DNA from: Ruminococcaceae bacterium UBA2854
GTDB taxonomy: Bacteria; Bacillota; Clostridia; Oscillospirales; Acutalibacteraceae
Direction of reading: 5' to 3'
DNA length: 45,411 bases
NCBI GenBank assembly: GCA_002350765.1
Contig: DEFK01000010.1
Span: 12,735 to 58,145, forward strand
Position 1 is the stretch's first letter. Every line of letters begins with the position of its first letter. Of the stretch, positions 16,183-25,338 are shown piece by piece. Under the pieces are notes generated by a model. It saw only the letters and a list, made by a program, of their open reading frames with translations. It ran no database searches and had not been told where the DNA came from. The translations under genes and the position numbers were made by a program.

Positions 16183-17188
16183 CGAGGCTCACCTCGCTGC
16201 GGTAGATACCCTTAATAATTTCCTCAATATCGGCGTCCGTAACGTTGATATCCTTAACGTGGGTTTTGGAAAGGGTGTAGTTTAGCATTTTTTCAACGCT
16301 TACCATATCGCTGTTAAAGCGTACCGTCACCGAAACGCCGTTGTTCTCGACCGAAAGGTCATCCTCGTTAAGCATAAATTCGTTTTTATAGTCGAGAGCT
16401 TTTATCGACTCGGCGTTCTCGGGCACAAAATTCAGCTCTCTCGCCTGTCCGAAACGCCTCTTTAAATCGGAAACCTCGCCGTCAAAAACCTTTAATCCCT
16501 TATCTATCATAACGATTCGGTTACAGAGGTTTTCCACATCCTGGAGGTCGTGAGTAGTCAGGATTACGGTAGTATTTTCCTCCTCGTTAATCGCCTTAAT
16601 CGCTTTTCGGATATTGTCCTTGACTACAACGTCAAGCCCGATTGTGGGCTCGTCAAGGAACAGCACCTTAGGGCTGTGCAGAAGCGACGCGGCGATATCG
16701 GCGCGCATACGCTGGCCGAGCGATAGGGTTCTTACAGGGCTCGTTATAAAGTCCTCGAGCTCGAGCACCTCGTTTAAAAAAGCCATTCGTTTTTTATAGC
16801 TCTCGTCGTCTACCTCGTAGATTTCTTTAAGCACGGTGTAGGTTTCTCTCAGCGCTAAATCCCACCAAAGCTGGGTACGCTGGCCGAATACAACGCCTAT
16901 TTCCTTTACGTAGTTTTTACGGTTTTTATAGGGGATTTGACCGTTTATCTCGCACTTGCCCGAGGTCGGGGTTAAAATGCCCGTAAGCATTTTGATTACT
17001 GTGCTTTTTCCCGCGCCGTTAGGGCCGATAAAGCCGAGAATCTCGCCCTTGGGAACGTGAAAGGAAATATCGTTTACTGCTGTGATAATCTCGTTTTTCG
17101 GCTTAAAGAAGGATTTTATACTTCCCTTTAAGCCCGGGTCCTTGATAGTTTTTTTGAACTCTTTTTTTAAGTTCTCAACATAAATCAA
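16175..17188 (-). CDS. ABC transporter ATP-binding protein of the DUF990-type exporter
   Basis: A cytoplasmic ATPase of about 337 residues. Walker A GPNGAGKST is at residues 55-63, the Q-loop lies in VVFGQRTQLWW, the signature is LSLGQRMRADIA, Walker B is VLFLDEPTIGLD and the switch His is in LTTHD. The C-terminal 90 residues form the extra domain typical of ABC-2 exporter ATPases. Start choice: the ATG at 17197 abuts AAAGGAG with no spacer, while the TTG at 17188 lies 9 nt after it, so TTG is preferred. The upstream 25 codons lie in the predicted untranslated leader. It is the first gene of a three-gene operon. Confidence 0.9.
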   Translation of the reverse strand: MIYVENLKKEFKKTIKDPGLKGSIKSFFKPKNEIITAVNDISFHVPKGEILGFIGPNGAGKSTVIKMLTGILTPTSGKCEINGQIPYKNRKNYVKEIGVVFGQRTQLWWDLALRETYTVLKEIYEVDDESYKKRMAFLNEVLELEDFITSPVRTLSLGQRMRADIAASLLHSPKVLFLDEPTIGLDVVVKDNIRKAIKAINEEENTTVILTTHDLQDVENLCNRIVMIDKGLKVFDGEVSDLKRRFGQARELNFVPENAESIKALDYKNEFMLNEDDLSVENNGVSVTVRFNSDMVSVEKMLNYTLSKTHVKDINVTDADIEEIIKGIYRSEVSLDA

Positions 17189-17224
17189 ATTCTTCATCTC
17201 CTTTGTAGATAGTTTAGTTGAAGA

Positions 17225-17269
17225 TGACAAGTAGACACGAACCTTGTCACACAGCACTCTAACGTAGAG
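17225..17269 (-). promoter_or_regulatory. Structured 5' leader of the ABC exporter operon (two hairpins)
   Basis: Two perfect hairpins lie between the predicted start (about 17270) and the ribosome binding site (about 17200): CTCTA-ACG-TAGAG (17257-17269) at the very 5' end and TGACAAG-N11-CTTGTCA (17225-17249). Neither has a T-tract, so they are not terminators. They may be an RNA element or a protein-binding site. Confidence 0.45.
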
Positions 17270-17276
17270 CATTTTG

Positions 17277-17306
17277 AGTATAACATATTATCTGATACTA
17301 TTTCAA
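17277..17306 (-). promoter_or_regulatory. Sigma-A promoter of the ABC exporter operon
   Basis: TTGAAA (17301-17306), an 18-nt spacer and TATACT (17277-17282) on the minus strand. The promoter places the ATG near 17272 at the transcript start, ruling out the longer reading of the ATPase gene. Confidence 0.65.
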
Positions 17307-17324
17307 GGGGTAAGTGCTAATATC

Positions 17325-17355
17325 AAAAAACCACCCGCTCATAAAGAACGGGTGG
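17325..17355 (-). terminator. Terminator of the malQ-glgP operon
   Basis: CCACCCGTTC pairs with GAGCGGGTGG (minus-strand reading, one G-U pair) and is followed by TTTTTTGATA. It lies 21 nt past the glgP stop. Confidence 0.85.
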
Positions 17356-17375
17356 AAAATTTAGTTTTTACCGAG

Positions 17376-19745
17376 TTATTTCTTGCCTCTGTAATCAACG
17401 TGCCAGAGATCCTTAGCGTACTCGAGGATAGCTCTGTCGGAGCTGAATTTGCCTGCGTTAGCTACATTAGCTAAGCACTTTCTGCCGAACTCAACTCTCT
17501 TGGAGTAATCAGCGTTAGCCTTAATCTTAGCGTCAACATAGCTTCTCAGATCATAAAGTACGAAGTAATGGTCGGGAGCGTGCCATGAAGCGCCGTCGAG
17601 GAGAGCCTTATGGAGCTCAGCGAAGCTGCCTTCGCCCTGAGCGTTGCCATCGCTTACAGTACCGTCAACGAGTGTGTCGATAACTTTCTTAATCTCAGGA
17701 TCGGAATTGTAGATTGTACGTGAGGAATAAGTATCCTTAATAGACTCAATCTCGTCAACCTCAGCGCCGAAGATATACTCGTTCTCTCTACCGGCTTCCT
17801 GAGCGATTTCGATATTAGCTCCATCCCATGTACCGAGGGTAACAGCGCCGTTTATCATAAACTTCATATTACCTGTACCTGAAGCCTCTGTACCTGCGAG
17901 AGATGTCTGCTCGGAGATATCAGCGGCAGTAACAATCTTCTCAGCGTAGCTTACGTTATAGTTAGAGCAATATACAACCTGTAATTTATCCTTAGTATCG
18001 GGATCGTTGTTTACGAGGTTAGCGATTTCGTTGATGTACTTAATAATAGCCTTAGCTCTCGCGTAACCGGGAGCAGCCTTAGCGCCGAAGATAAAGCAGG
18101 TCGGATTCCAGTTCTTTAACTCGCCGTTTTTGAGCTTTAAGTAAATCATCATAATCGAGAACGCGTTAATAAGCTGTCTCTTATACTCGTGGAGACGCTT
18201 AACCTGTACGTCAAAAATCATAGTCGGGTCTACATCAACGCCGTCCATCTTCTTGATATAAGCCGCGAGCTCTTTCTTCTTCTTAGCCTTAATCTTGTTG
18301 AACTTCTTAACGTTCTCGTCGTCCATCTTCTTGTTGAGCTTAGAGAGCTTGGATAAATCCTTAAGCCATGCTTCGGAACCGATATTCTCGGTAATGAAAT
18401 CGGAGAGCTCGGGGTTACAGAGTCCGAGCCATCTTCTCTGTGTAATACCGTTGGTCTTGTTCTGGAAGCGGTCGGGATATACCTGATACCACTCTTTAAG
18501 AACGTCATTCTTAAGAATCTCTGTATGGATCTGAGCAACGCCGTTTACGTATGTGCTTACGTATGTAGCAAGTCTTGCCATATGAACAGTGTTGTTGTCA
18601 ACGATTCTCATATTAGCCTTCATCTCGTCGCTTACGCCCATAGAGTTGAGCTCTTCCTGGAGCTTGTTAGCGATAAGGCAGATGATGTGGTAAATCTCGG
18701 GAACTACGTCCATCATAAGGTCAGCATGCCATTTCTCAAGCGCCTCGCCGAGTACGGTATGGTTAGTATAACAGCAGGTCTTACGCGCGATATCGAACGC
18801 CTCGTCGAAGCTCTTACCGTCGTTCATAAGAAGTCTTACGAGCTCGGGGATAGCTGAAACGGGATGTGTATCGTTAAGCTGGAATACATAATCCTCGTGG
18901 AAGTGGCTGAAGTCGTTGCCGTACTTAGCCTTATAGTTTCTCATAATATCCTGGAGGGAAGCTGAGCAGAAGAAATACTGCTGTTTAAGTCTTAAAATCT
19001 TACCCTCGTGGGAGTTATCGTTAGGATAGAGTACGCGCGAGATATTCTCGGCGTCGTTCTTAGCCTGAACAGCGCTGTTGTAATGAGAGTTGTTAAACTC
19101 AGTAAAGTCGAAGTCCTCAACAGCCTCAGCCTGCCAGAGACGGAGAGTGTTGATATTCTTTGTGCCGTAGCCGATAATAGCCATATCGTAAGGTACAGCC
19201 TTAACTGTCTGGCCCTTGAACTCAACTTCTACAGCCTGATCCTCACGGCGGATACACCAGGGATCTTCAAATTTCTGCCAGTCATCGGCGGTTTCTACCT
19301 GATAGCCGTTCTCGATAAGCTGTTTAAACAGACCGTACTTATAACGGATTCCGTAGCCGTCGAGCGGAACTTCCTGTGTAGCGGCTGAATCAAGATAGCA
19401 AGCCGCGAGTCTTCCGAGTCCGCCGTTACCTAAAGCGGCGTCGTCGATTTCTTCGAATACATTGATGTCAATTCCCTTTTTCTTTAAGAGAGCCTTAGTT
19501 TCGTCTAAGATACCTAAGCAGTAAAGGTTATTGTACATCATACGTCCCATAAGGAACTCCGCGGAGAAGTAATAAGCTCTTCTGCCGCTGGCGTGTTTTT
19601 TCTTACTCTTTGCCCAGTTATCGGCGATTTCGGTCTGTACAACCTTACCGAGCGCGTTGTGCAGCTGAGCGGTAGTAAGATCCTCAGGCTTCTCGCAGTA
19701 GAGAGCCTGTGAAGTAAGTTTAAGTTCGTCCATTAGATTACCCAT
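17376..19745 (-). CDS. glgP: Glycogen/maltodextrin phosphorylase
   Basis: Releases glucose-1-phosphate from alpha-1,4-glucan ends by phosphorolysis; cytoplasmic, PLP-dependent. It has 789 residues. The GT35 landmarks are in order: YFSAEFLMGRMMYNNLYCLGI near the start, DAALGNGGLGRLAACYLDS, FQLNDTHPVSAIPELVRLL, NGITQRRWL, and the PLP-binding segment GTEASGTGNMKFMINGA with the Schiff-base lysine at about residue 628. ATG follows GGAGG at 7 nt and lies 2 nt after the malQ stop, so the two genes are coupled. The pair makes a complete route from short maltodextrins or glycogen to glucose-1-phosphate plus extended chains. Confidence 0.97.
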   Translation of the reverse strand: MGNLMDELKLTSQALYCEKPEDLTTAQLHNALGKVVQTEIADNWAKSKKKHASGRRAYYFSAEFLMGRMMYNNLYCLGILDETKALLKKKGIDINVFEEIDDAALGNGGLGRLAACYLDSAATQEVPLDGYGIRYKYGLFKQLIENGYQVETADDWQKFEDPWCIRREDQAVEVEFKGQTVKAVPYDMAIIGYGTKNINTLRLWQAEAVEDFDFTEFNNSHYNSAVQAKNDAENISRVLYPNDNSHEGKILRLKQQYFFCSASLQDIMRNYKAKYGNDFSHFHEDYVFQLNDTHPVSAIPELVRLLMNDGKSFDEAFDIARKTCCYTNHTVLGEALEKWHADLMMDVVPEIYHIICLIANKLQEELNSMGVSDEMKANMRIVDNNTVHMARLATYVSTYVNGVAQIHTEILKNDVLKEWYQVYPDRFQNKTNGITQRRWLGLCNPELSDFITENIGSEAWLKDLSKLSKLNKKMDDENVKKFNKIKAKKKKELAAYIKKMDGVDVDPTMIFDVQVKRLHEYKRQLINAFSIMMIYLKLKNGELKNWNPTCFIFGAKAAPGYARAKAIIKYINEIANLVNNDPDTKDKLQVVYCSNYNVSYAEKIVTAADISEQTSLAGTEASGTGNMKFMINGAVTLGTWDGANIEIAQEAGRENEYIFGAEVDEIESIKDTYSSRTIYNSDPEIKKVIDTLVDGTVSDGNAQGEGSFAELHKALLDGASWHAPDHYFVLYDLRSYVDAKIKANADYSKRVEFGRKCLANVANAGKFSSDRAILEYAKDLWHVDYRGKK

Positions 19746-19747
19746 AG

Positions 19748-21241
19748 TTAATCCTCCAATCGTCCGTATGTATCGGACATCCAATATAATCTTTCCGCAA
19801 GCTCGTCCGTAAGAACATCGGCGTCAATTCTCCATACCCAGTTACCGCCTAAGGTTGAGGGCACGTTCATTCTCGCCTCGGTTCCGAGTCCGAGTATATC
19901 CTGCATTTGTATTACCGCGTAATCAGCTATACTTTCGTACGCTGTACGGATTAATCCCCAGTTAAATTCTTCGCCGTCGGCAATATTACAATAATCAACG
20001 GCACATTTTATTTCTTCGGGGTCAGCCTCATTGTACCAACCCATAATTGTATCGTTATCGTGAGTACCCGTATAGACAACGCAGTTGGAATCCTCGAAAT
20101 TACAAGGTAAGAAGTCGTTTTCGTCATCGCCGTCAAACGCGAATTCTAAAACCTTCATACCGGGATAACCGCTGTCTTTAAGGAGCTGTTCAACTCCTTC
20201 GGATAAATCGCCTAAATCCTCGGCTACAATCGGAATATCGCCGATAGCTTCCTTCATCTTATCGAAGAAGTCCATTCCAGGGCCGTCGAGCCATTCGCCT
20301 TCGATAGCGTTTTCGGCGCCGTAAGGAATAGCGTAATAGTCGTTAAACGCGCGGAAATGGTCAATTCTTGTAATATCATACAGATTAGCCGCCGCCGCGA
20401 TACGGTTAAACCACCATACATAATCGCTTTCTTTAAGATACTCCCAGTCGTAGAGCGGATTTCCCCAAAGCTGTCCTGTTTCGGAGAAATAATCGGGAGG
20501 ACATCCCGCTACACATACAGGCTCGTTGTTCTCATCGAGCCAGAACACATCGGGATTAGCCCATGTATCCGCTGAGTCCATAGCAACATAAATCGGCATA
20601 TCGCCCAGAATCTGGATTCCGAGGTCGTTTACATATTCGCGGAACTCATACCACTGCTCGTAGAATTTAAACTGAATCCATTTCCAGAAATCAATCTCGT
20701 CGGCGAGTTTTTTCTTATACTTTCTTAATGCCGCGGGTTTACGCATTTTAATAGCTTCGTCGGGCCATTCTGTCCATGCTTTCATATCGAACGACCTTTT
20801 TACCGCCATATACAGCGCGTAATCGTCGAGCCAGTGCTTATTGTCCTTTTTAAACTCATCGAAAACATCGAGCTCGTAATCCTCGATATAAACTCCGTAA
20901 GCCTTTCTAAGAACCATGAAACGATTATTGTAAATCTTCTCGTAATCCACTTCGTAAGGACTTTCACCCCAATCAATAGCGTCAAGCTGTTCCTTGGAGA
21001 TAAGCTCTTCCTCAACCAGAGTATCGAGATCGATAAGATACGGGTTGCCCGCGTAGGTTGAAAACGACTGGTACGGAGAGTCTCCGTAGCTTGTCGGACC
21101 AGCGGGTAAAATCTGCCATATACTCTGGCCTGCTTTAGCCAGAAAATCAGCAAACTCTCTCGCCTCTTTACCGATTGTTCCGATACCATAAGGACTGGGA
21201 AGCGACGTAATCGGCATTAAAATTCCTGCCACTCTTGCCAT
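19748..21241 (-). CDS. malQ: 4-alpha-glucanotransferase (amylomaltase)
   Basis: Transfers alpha-1,4-glucan segments between maltodextrins, making longer chains for the phosphorylase. It has 497 residues of the GH77 type. The nucleophile is Asp294 in ITRIDHFRAF, the acid/base is Glu341 in VAEDLG and the third carboxylate is Asp395 in GTHDNDT; these numbers are very close to those of the Thermus enzyme. The N-terminus GILMPITSLPSPYGIGTIG is typical. The ATG at 21241 follows GGGAG at 8 nt; an in-frame TTG 18 nt upstream has no ribosome binding site. It is the first gene of the two-gene operon. Confidence 0.97.
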   Translation of the reverse strand: MARVAGILMPITSLPSPYGIGTIGKEAREFADFLAKAGQSIWQILPAGPTSYGDSPYQSFSTYAGNPYLIDLDTLVEEELISKEQLDAIDWGESPYEVDYEKIYNNRFMVLRKAYGVYIEDYELDVFDEFKKDNKHWLDDYALYMAVKRSFDMKAWTEWPDEAIKMRKPAALRKYKKKLADEIDFWKWIQFKFYEQWYEFREYVNDLGIQILGDMPIYVAMDSADTWANPDVFWLDENNEPVCVAGCPPDYFSETGQLWGNPLYDWEYLKESDYVWWFNRIAAAANLYDITRIDHFRAFNDYYAIPYGAENAIEGEWLDGPGMDFFDKMKEAIGDIPIVAEDLGDLSEGVEQLLKDSGYPGMKVLEFAFDGDDENDFLPCNFEDSNCVVYTGTHDNDTIMGWYNEADPEEIKCAVDYCNIADGEEFNWGLIRTAYESIADYAVIQMQDILGLGTEARMNVPSTLGGNWVWRIDADVLTDELAERLYWMSDTYGRLED

Positions 21242-21317
21242 AAATTCAACTCCCTTCAATTATAAATAATAATACGTTGATGCGGGAAAAATCACGCTAT
21301 CCCACATTAGTGGTTTA

Positions 21318-21346
21318 ATTCTATCATATCCGCAGGAATTTATCAA
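21318..21346 (-). promoter_or_regulatory. malQ: Sigma-A promoter of the malQ-glgP operon
   Basis: TTGATA (21341-21346), a 17-nt spacer and TAGAAT (21318-21323) on the minus strand. The leader is about 70 nt and includes a short hairpin, CCACTAATGTGG. No catabolite-responsive element was recognised. Confidence 0.65.
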
Positions 21347-21427
21347 TACTTATTTTAAATTTCTTCGTCATTTTGTACATTCAATTTTGAGCCAACGCTT
21401 ATTTACTTGTAAAATTATAATAGAAAA

Positions 21428-21464
21428 AGGCTGAAAACCGCCTGCTTCGGCAAATTTTCAACCT
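21428..21464 (-). terminator. Terminator of the mif-yjbQ-ddl-murF-HAD operon
   Basis: AGGTTGAAAA and TTTTCAGCCT arms (minus-strand reading) enclose an inner GCC/GGC stem and are followed by TTTTTCTATT, just past the HAD gene. Confidence 0.75.
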
Positions 21465-21468
21465 TTAG

Positions 21469-22107
21469 TTATATTTTTAACTCATTAAGCGAGCCGAGTA
21501 TTAAATCGCACATCGCTTTTATTTCGTCGTCGGGCTCTATTAAATCGGGCACCATAACGGTTTTCATCCCCGCGAAATACGCGGATTTTATTCCGTTAAC
21601 ACTGTCCTCGAGCGCCATACATTCCGACGGCTCGAGCGAGAGCTTTTCAGCCGCTTTTAAGAAAGGCTCGGGATCGGGCTTTCCGTTTTTTACATCCTCG
21701 GCGCAAACCAATTCGTCAAAATAATCGAACACGCCCGCTATTTTCAAGGTACGCTCGGCGCTTCCTCTCGTTGTTGAAGTAGCGAGCGCGATTTTAATAC
21801 CTTTTTCTTTTAATTTGTCCAGAAGCTCGAAAAGACCGTCCTTGACGGGAATGCCGTATTCTTCCGTGTACTTTATATAAGCGTTTCTGCATTCCAGCCT
21901 GAAACGGTCGAAGTCGTAGCTTTCTCCAAAAAGCCCATAAAAGAGCACGGGTAAATCCGCAAGCCGCTTTCCGATAGTTTTCTTATAATCGTCAAGCGAA
22001 AACTCGAGCCCCGCTTCCGCGAGAATATCTCTTTGCAGCTTATAAGTCAGGTTTTCGGTATCGAACATCAGCCCGTCCATATCAAAAACCGCGCCCTTTA
22101 TACTCAT
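21469..22107 (-). CDS. HAD-superfamily hydrolase, beta-phosphoglucomutase-like
   Basis: A 212-residue cytoplasmic haloacid-dehalogenase fold enzyme. Motif I is FDMDGLMFDTE with the nucleophile Asp9 and general acid Asp11, followed by a helical cap, motif II LATSTTR, the motif III region with GKPDPEPF, and motif IV ALEDSVNGI. The sequence fits the beta-PGM/phosphatase subfamily; substrate unknown. The start overlaps the murF stop as ATGA, so it is translationally coupled as the last gene of the operon. A role in the wall-precursor pathway is possible from position only. Confidence 0.88.
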   Translation of the reverse strand: MSIKGAVFDMDGLMFDTENLTYKLQRDILAEAGLEFSLDDYKKTIGKRLADLPVLFYGLFGESYDFDRFRLECRNAYIKYTEEYGIPVKDGLFELLDKLKEKGIKIALATSTTRGSAERTLKIAGVFDYFDELVCAEDVKNGKPDPEPFLKAAEKLSLEPSECMALEDSVNGIKSAYFAGMKTVMVPDLIEPDDEIKAMCDLILGSLNELKI

Positions 22108-23444
22108 AGCTTTTTAAGCTCCGCGACAATCTCCTCGAACGCCATACTGTGACTGGCTTTTACGAGCACAACGTCGCCCTCGGTTATAATATCGGAAATA
22201 TTATTTATAAAATCTTCCTTAGTTTCAAAATACATTCCGTCAGCGCCCTTCGCGAGCTCTTTCGCGAGCGGGCCTATCGCGATAACCTTGTCGCACTTCG
22301 CGGCGTATTCGCCTACGCCGAAATGGAGCTCGAGCTCGTTTTCGCCGAGCTCTTTCATATCGCCGAGCACCGCGACCTTGCGTCCGTCAAAATTCATAAG
22401 CGTATCAATCGACGCCTTAACGGAGGTAGGATTAGCGTTATAGCAATCGTCAATAATTCTGATTTTGCCTGTATCAATCAGGTTAGCGCGGCTTCCGACC
22501 GTCTTATAAGCGGCAACGCCCGCCTTAATCTCGTCGTCGGTAAGTCCGAGCTGTACGCCTACAGCCGCCGCGGCTAAGGCGTTCGCCACCATATATGTAC
22601 CGATAGCGGGAATCGTAACGCTTAGACGCTTTCCGCCGAAAATCAGGTCGGCGTCTACACCTAATACGCCGTTGTTCTTAATATTCTCGGCGCGGTATTC
22701 GCCCGAATTTATGCCGTAGAATACAGGCGCTTTACCCTTAACCTCTTTAACCTTGTTAAGCTTATCGTCCTCGCCGTTAAGCACAACCACTCCGCCGTCA
22801 CGCAGGTTCTCGAACATTTCGGTTTTAGCCTTAAATACGCCGTCACGGTCGCCGAGGTTTTCGAGGTGACATTCTCCTATTATCGTAATAACCTCAACAG
22901 TCGGCTGTACCATTTCGGAAATCCTCTGCATCTCGCCGAAGCCCGAAATACCCATTTCGATAACCGCCGCCTCGGTGCTGTCGTCCATACCGAATAAGGT
23001 AAGCGGAACGCCGAGCTCGTTATTAAGGTTTCCCTGGGTTTTATGTACGTTGTATTTCTGCGAAAGAACCGACGCGATCATTTCTTTAGTCGAGGTTTTA
23101 CCGACGCTTCCGCTTATTCCGACAATCGGAATATCGAACAGCTCTCGGTACGCTTTCGCGATTTTCTTAACCGCTTTCAGCGTATCGTCAACGAGGATAT
23201 AGGGTTTAGAGGCATTCTCGGGAGCTTTCTCGCACAACGCGCAAATTGCTCCGCTCTCGTAACATTTCTCTATAAAATCGTGGCCGTCAACTCTCGCGCC
23301 CTTAATCGCTAAGAAAAGCGAGTTTTCCTTTATATTACGGCTGTCGCGTTCTATAGAGGAAATGGGAGTATTTATCAGCTTTTCGTCGCCTGTATATTTT
23401 CCGCCGCAGGCTTCGGCTATCTGTTTAAGTGTAAATTTCTTCAT
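22104..23444 (-). CDS. murF: UDP-N-acetylmuramoyl-tripeptide--D-alanyl-D-alanine ligase
   Basis: Adds D-Ala-D-Ala to UDP-MurNAc-tripeptide, completing the cytoplasmic peptidoglycan precursor. It has 446 residues. An N-terminal Mur ligase domain (SSIERDSRNIKENSLFLAIKG), the central ATP-binding domain with P-loop GSVGKTS (112-118; most Mur ligases have TNGKTT), NLNNELGVPLTLF, then the C-terminal ligase domain with DDCYNANPTSVKAS, a clear MurF signature. It starts 2 nt after the ddl stop, and ddl supplies its substrate. Confidence 0.96.
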   Translation of the reverse strand: MKKFTLKQIAEACGGKYTGDEKLINTPISSIERDSRNIKENSLFLAIKGARVDGHDFIEKCYESGAICALCEKAPENASKPYILVDDTLKAVKKIAKAYRELFDIPIVGISGSVGKTSTKEMIASVLSQKYNVHKTQGNLNNELGVPLTLFGMDDSTEAAVIEMGISGFGEMQRISEMVQPTVEVITIIGECHLENLGDRDGVFKAKTEMFENLRDGGVVVLNGEDDKLNKVKEVKGKAPVFYGINSGEYRAENIKNNGVLGVDADLIFGGKRLSVTIPAIGTYMVANALAAAAVGVQLGLTDDEIKAGVAAYKTVGSRANLIDTGKIRIIDDCYNANPTSVKASIDTLMNFDGRKVAVLGDMKELGENELELHFGVGEYAAKCDKVIAIGPLAKELAKGADGMYFETKEDFINNISDIITEGDVVLVKASHSMAFEEIVAELKKL

Positions 23445-23446
23445 AG

Positions 23447-24481
23447 TTACCTGTATTTTTCTAAGGATAATTCAACAATTTTCTCGCACAGCGTCGGATA
23501 ATCTATACCTACCGCCGCGGCTTCCTGCGGAAGCAGGCTTGTCGGCGTCATACCCGGGAGGGTATTAGCCTCTAAGCAATAAGCGTCGCCGTTTTCGTCA
23601 AGAATAAAGTCCATACGTGCGTACGCCTCTAAGCACAGCGCCTTATACGCCGCCATAGCGCTTTCTCTAAGCGCCTTATCCTCGGCTTCGGTTATCTTAG
23701 CGGGACATTCCTCAATCGTAAGTCCAGCCTGGTACTTAGCCTTATAGTCGTAGAATCCCGTCGTCGGGATAATCTCAATCGGAGGAAGAACCGTATCGCC
23801 GAGAACTCCTACGGAGAACTCGCGTCCCGTTACAAACTGCTCGATAACAATTTCGTCCTCGTATCTGAACGCGTCCTTAACAGCCGCGTTAAACTCCTCG
23901 CGGTTATTCGCTTTTGCGATACCGACCGAGCTTCCGCCCGAGCACGGCTTAATAACGCAGGGGAAAATATCCCAGCTTTTGCAATCCTCGGCGTTCTTAA
24001 AAATCTCGCCCTTGGGATTTAACACCTTGTGCATATCAAACAGCGATTTGGTAATTCCCTTATCCATAGCGAGCGCCGCCGATAAATGATCCGCGCCCGT
24101 ATACTTTATGCCGAGAATATCGAACGCCGCCTGGAGCATACCGTTCTCGCCCACACCGCCGTGTACCGCGAAAAACGTAACGTCCGCGTATCGGCAGATT
24201 TCTATAACATTCCTGCCGAGGAAGCAGTCGCTCTTATCCTTTCTCATAGCCTTTACCGCGTCAAGATCGGGCTCTTTGTCGCCGACTCCGTTAAAATCAA
24301 CCAAATCAGCGTTTTTCTCAAAAAGCTCCTTCGGGTCGCAATCGTTTTCGTAACCCAGAAATACGTCGATAAAAACTACGTTATGACCTTTTTTTCTCAA
24401 GGCGTCTTTTATCATTGTGCCCGAGGAAATCGCTACGTCTCTCTCGGTACTCAAGCCGCCTGTAATTACAGCAATATTCAT
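23447..24481 (-). CDS. ddl: D-alanine--D-alanine ligase
   Basis: Makes D-Ala-D-Ala from two D-alanines and ATP for MurF. It has 344 residues. N-terminal GGLSTERDVAISSG, substrate-binding HGGVGENGMLQ, ATP-grasp lysine segment CVIKPCSGGSSVGI, the omega-loop phrase FYDYKAKYQAG with the Tyr expected of a true D-Ala-D-Ala (not D-Ala-D-lactate) ligase, and C-terminal RMDF...EANTLPGMTPTSL for metal binding. The ribosome binding site is GGGGT. Position right before murF fits the pathway order. Confidence 0.96.
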   Translation of the reverse strand: MNIAVITGGLSTERDVAISSGTMIKDALRKKGHNVVFIDVFLGYENDCDPKELFEKNADLVDFNGVGDKEPDLDAVKAMRKDKSDCFLGRNVIEICRYADVTFFAVHGGVGENGMLQAAFDILGIKYTGADHLSAALAMDKGITKSLFDMHKVLNPKGEIFKNAEDCKSWDIFPCVIKPCSGGSSVGIAKANNREEFNAAVKDAFRYEDEIVIEQFVTGREFSVGVLGDTVLPPIEIIPTTGFYDYKAKYQAGLTIEECPAKITEAEDKALRESAMAAYKALCLEAYARMDFILDENGDAYCLEANTLPGMTPTSLLPQEAAAVGIDYPTLCEKIVELSLEKYR

Positions 24482-24493
24482 CTATTCTAACCC

Positions 24494-24910
24494 CTATTCA
24501 CCGATTATCTTTATCAGCGCGTGTTTATTTCTTTTACCGTCAAGCTCGTAGTAGAAAATCTGCTCCCACGTTCCGAAGTCGAGCTTACCGTCGGTAATCG
24601 CGCAAACTACCTCTCTGCCCATAACCGTACGCTTTAAATGCGCGTCGGCGTTATCCTCGAAGCCGTTATGGTCGTACTGGCTGTACGGTTTTTCGGGCGC
24701 GAGCTTCTCGAGCCAGCGCTCGTAGTCGCGGTGCAGACCGCTTTCGTCGTCGTTAATAAAAACCGACGCCGTTATATTCATAGCGTTTACAAGGACTAAG
24801 CCCTCTTTTATTCCGCTCTCGTCAATCGCGTTCTGGACGTCCTCGGTTATACGGACAATCTGTCGCCGCTTAGGAACATTAAACCACAGTTCTTTTCTAT
24901 AGCTTTTCAT
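24494..24910 (-). CDS. YjbQ family protein (UPF0047)
   Basis: A 138-residue small cytoplasmic protein. The family marker HLKRTVMGREVVCAITDGKLDFGTWEQIFYYELDG and the N-terminal ALVLVNAMNITAS-like phrase (GLVLVNAMNITASVFIND) are clear. Some YjbQ proteins have weak thiamine-phosphate synthase activity when tested; the true role is not settled. It lies between the tautomerase-like gene and ddl (12 nt gaps on each side), so it is co-transcribed with wall-precursor genes, with no obvious functional link. Confidence 0.9.
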   Translation of the reverse strand: MKSYRKELWFNVPKRRQIVRITEDVQNAIDESGIKEGLVLVNAMNITASVFINDDESGLHRDYERWLEKLAPEKPYSQYDHNGFEDNADAHLKRTVMGREVVCAITDGKLDFGTWEQIFYYELDGKRNKHALIKIIGE

Positions 24911-24922
24911 TTTTTACCTCAA

Positions 24923-25264
24923 CTAAAACAATCTCTTGTTAAATCCCCAGTTTTCGACTTCCTCGAATTTAACATAACAGTAATCGGGAGCTACTCCCGC
25001 GCAGTCGTTCATAATATCGCATATAGCGGCGGTTAAATCGGTATAAGCCTCACGGGTGGATTTACCGAAAATCTTAACCTCGACAAACGCCGTCGGCTGT
25101 TTATCGCCGTGGAACATCATACTGATATTGTCCTCAACCGCGCACATAAAATAGTTGGAGGTCTTTCCGGGAAGAAGCGGGATAGCCTCGGTAAGTTTAT
25201 TCTCGATTTCGAGCTTTAACTGCTCGCTTAATTTAACAGATGTTTTTACATTTATAAAAGGCAT
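24923..25264 (-). CDS. MIF / tautomerase-superfamily protein
   Basis: A 113-residue protein that begins MPFINVKTSV; after removal of Met it exposes the catalytic N-terminal proline of the MIF/4-oxalocrotonate tautomerase superfamily. The length and the phrases PTAFVEVKIFGK and YCYVKFEEVENWGFN fit the MIF (D-dopachrome tautomerase) branch. Physiological substrate unknown. ATG follows GGAGG at about 8 nt. It is the first gene of a five-gene operon with a strong promoter. Confidence 0.88.
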   Translation of the reverse strand: MPFINVKTSVKLSEQLKLEIENKLTEAIPLLPGKTSNYFMCAVEDNISMMFHGDKQPTAFVEVKIFGKSTREAYTDLTAAICDIMNDCAGVAPDYCYVKFEEVENWGFNKRLF

Positions 25265-25302
25265 ATTAAAACTCCTCCGTAATTATAATTCCATACCCTA
25301 TT

Positions 25303-25331
25303 AGTATATTACTTTTGCTTAGTTCAGTCAA
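25303..25331 (-). promoter_or_regulatory. Sigma-A promoter of the mif-yjbQ-ddl-murF-HAD operon
   Basis: TTGACT (25326-25331), a 17-nt spacer and TATACT (25303-25308) on the minus strand; near consensus, with a leader of about 30 nt. Confidence 0.7.
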
Positions 25332-25338
25332 TCTTTTT

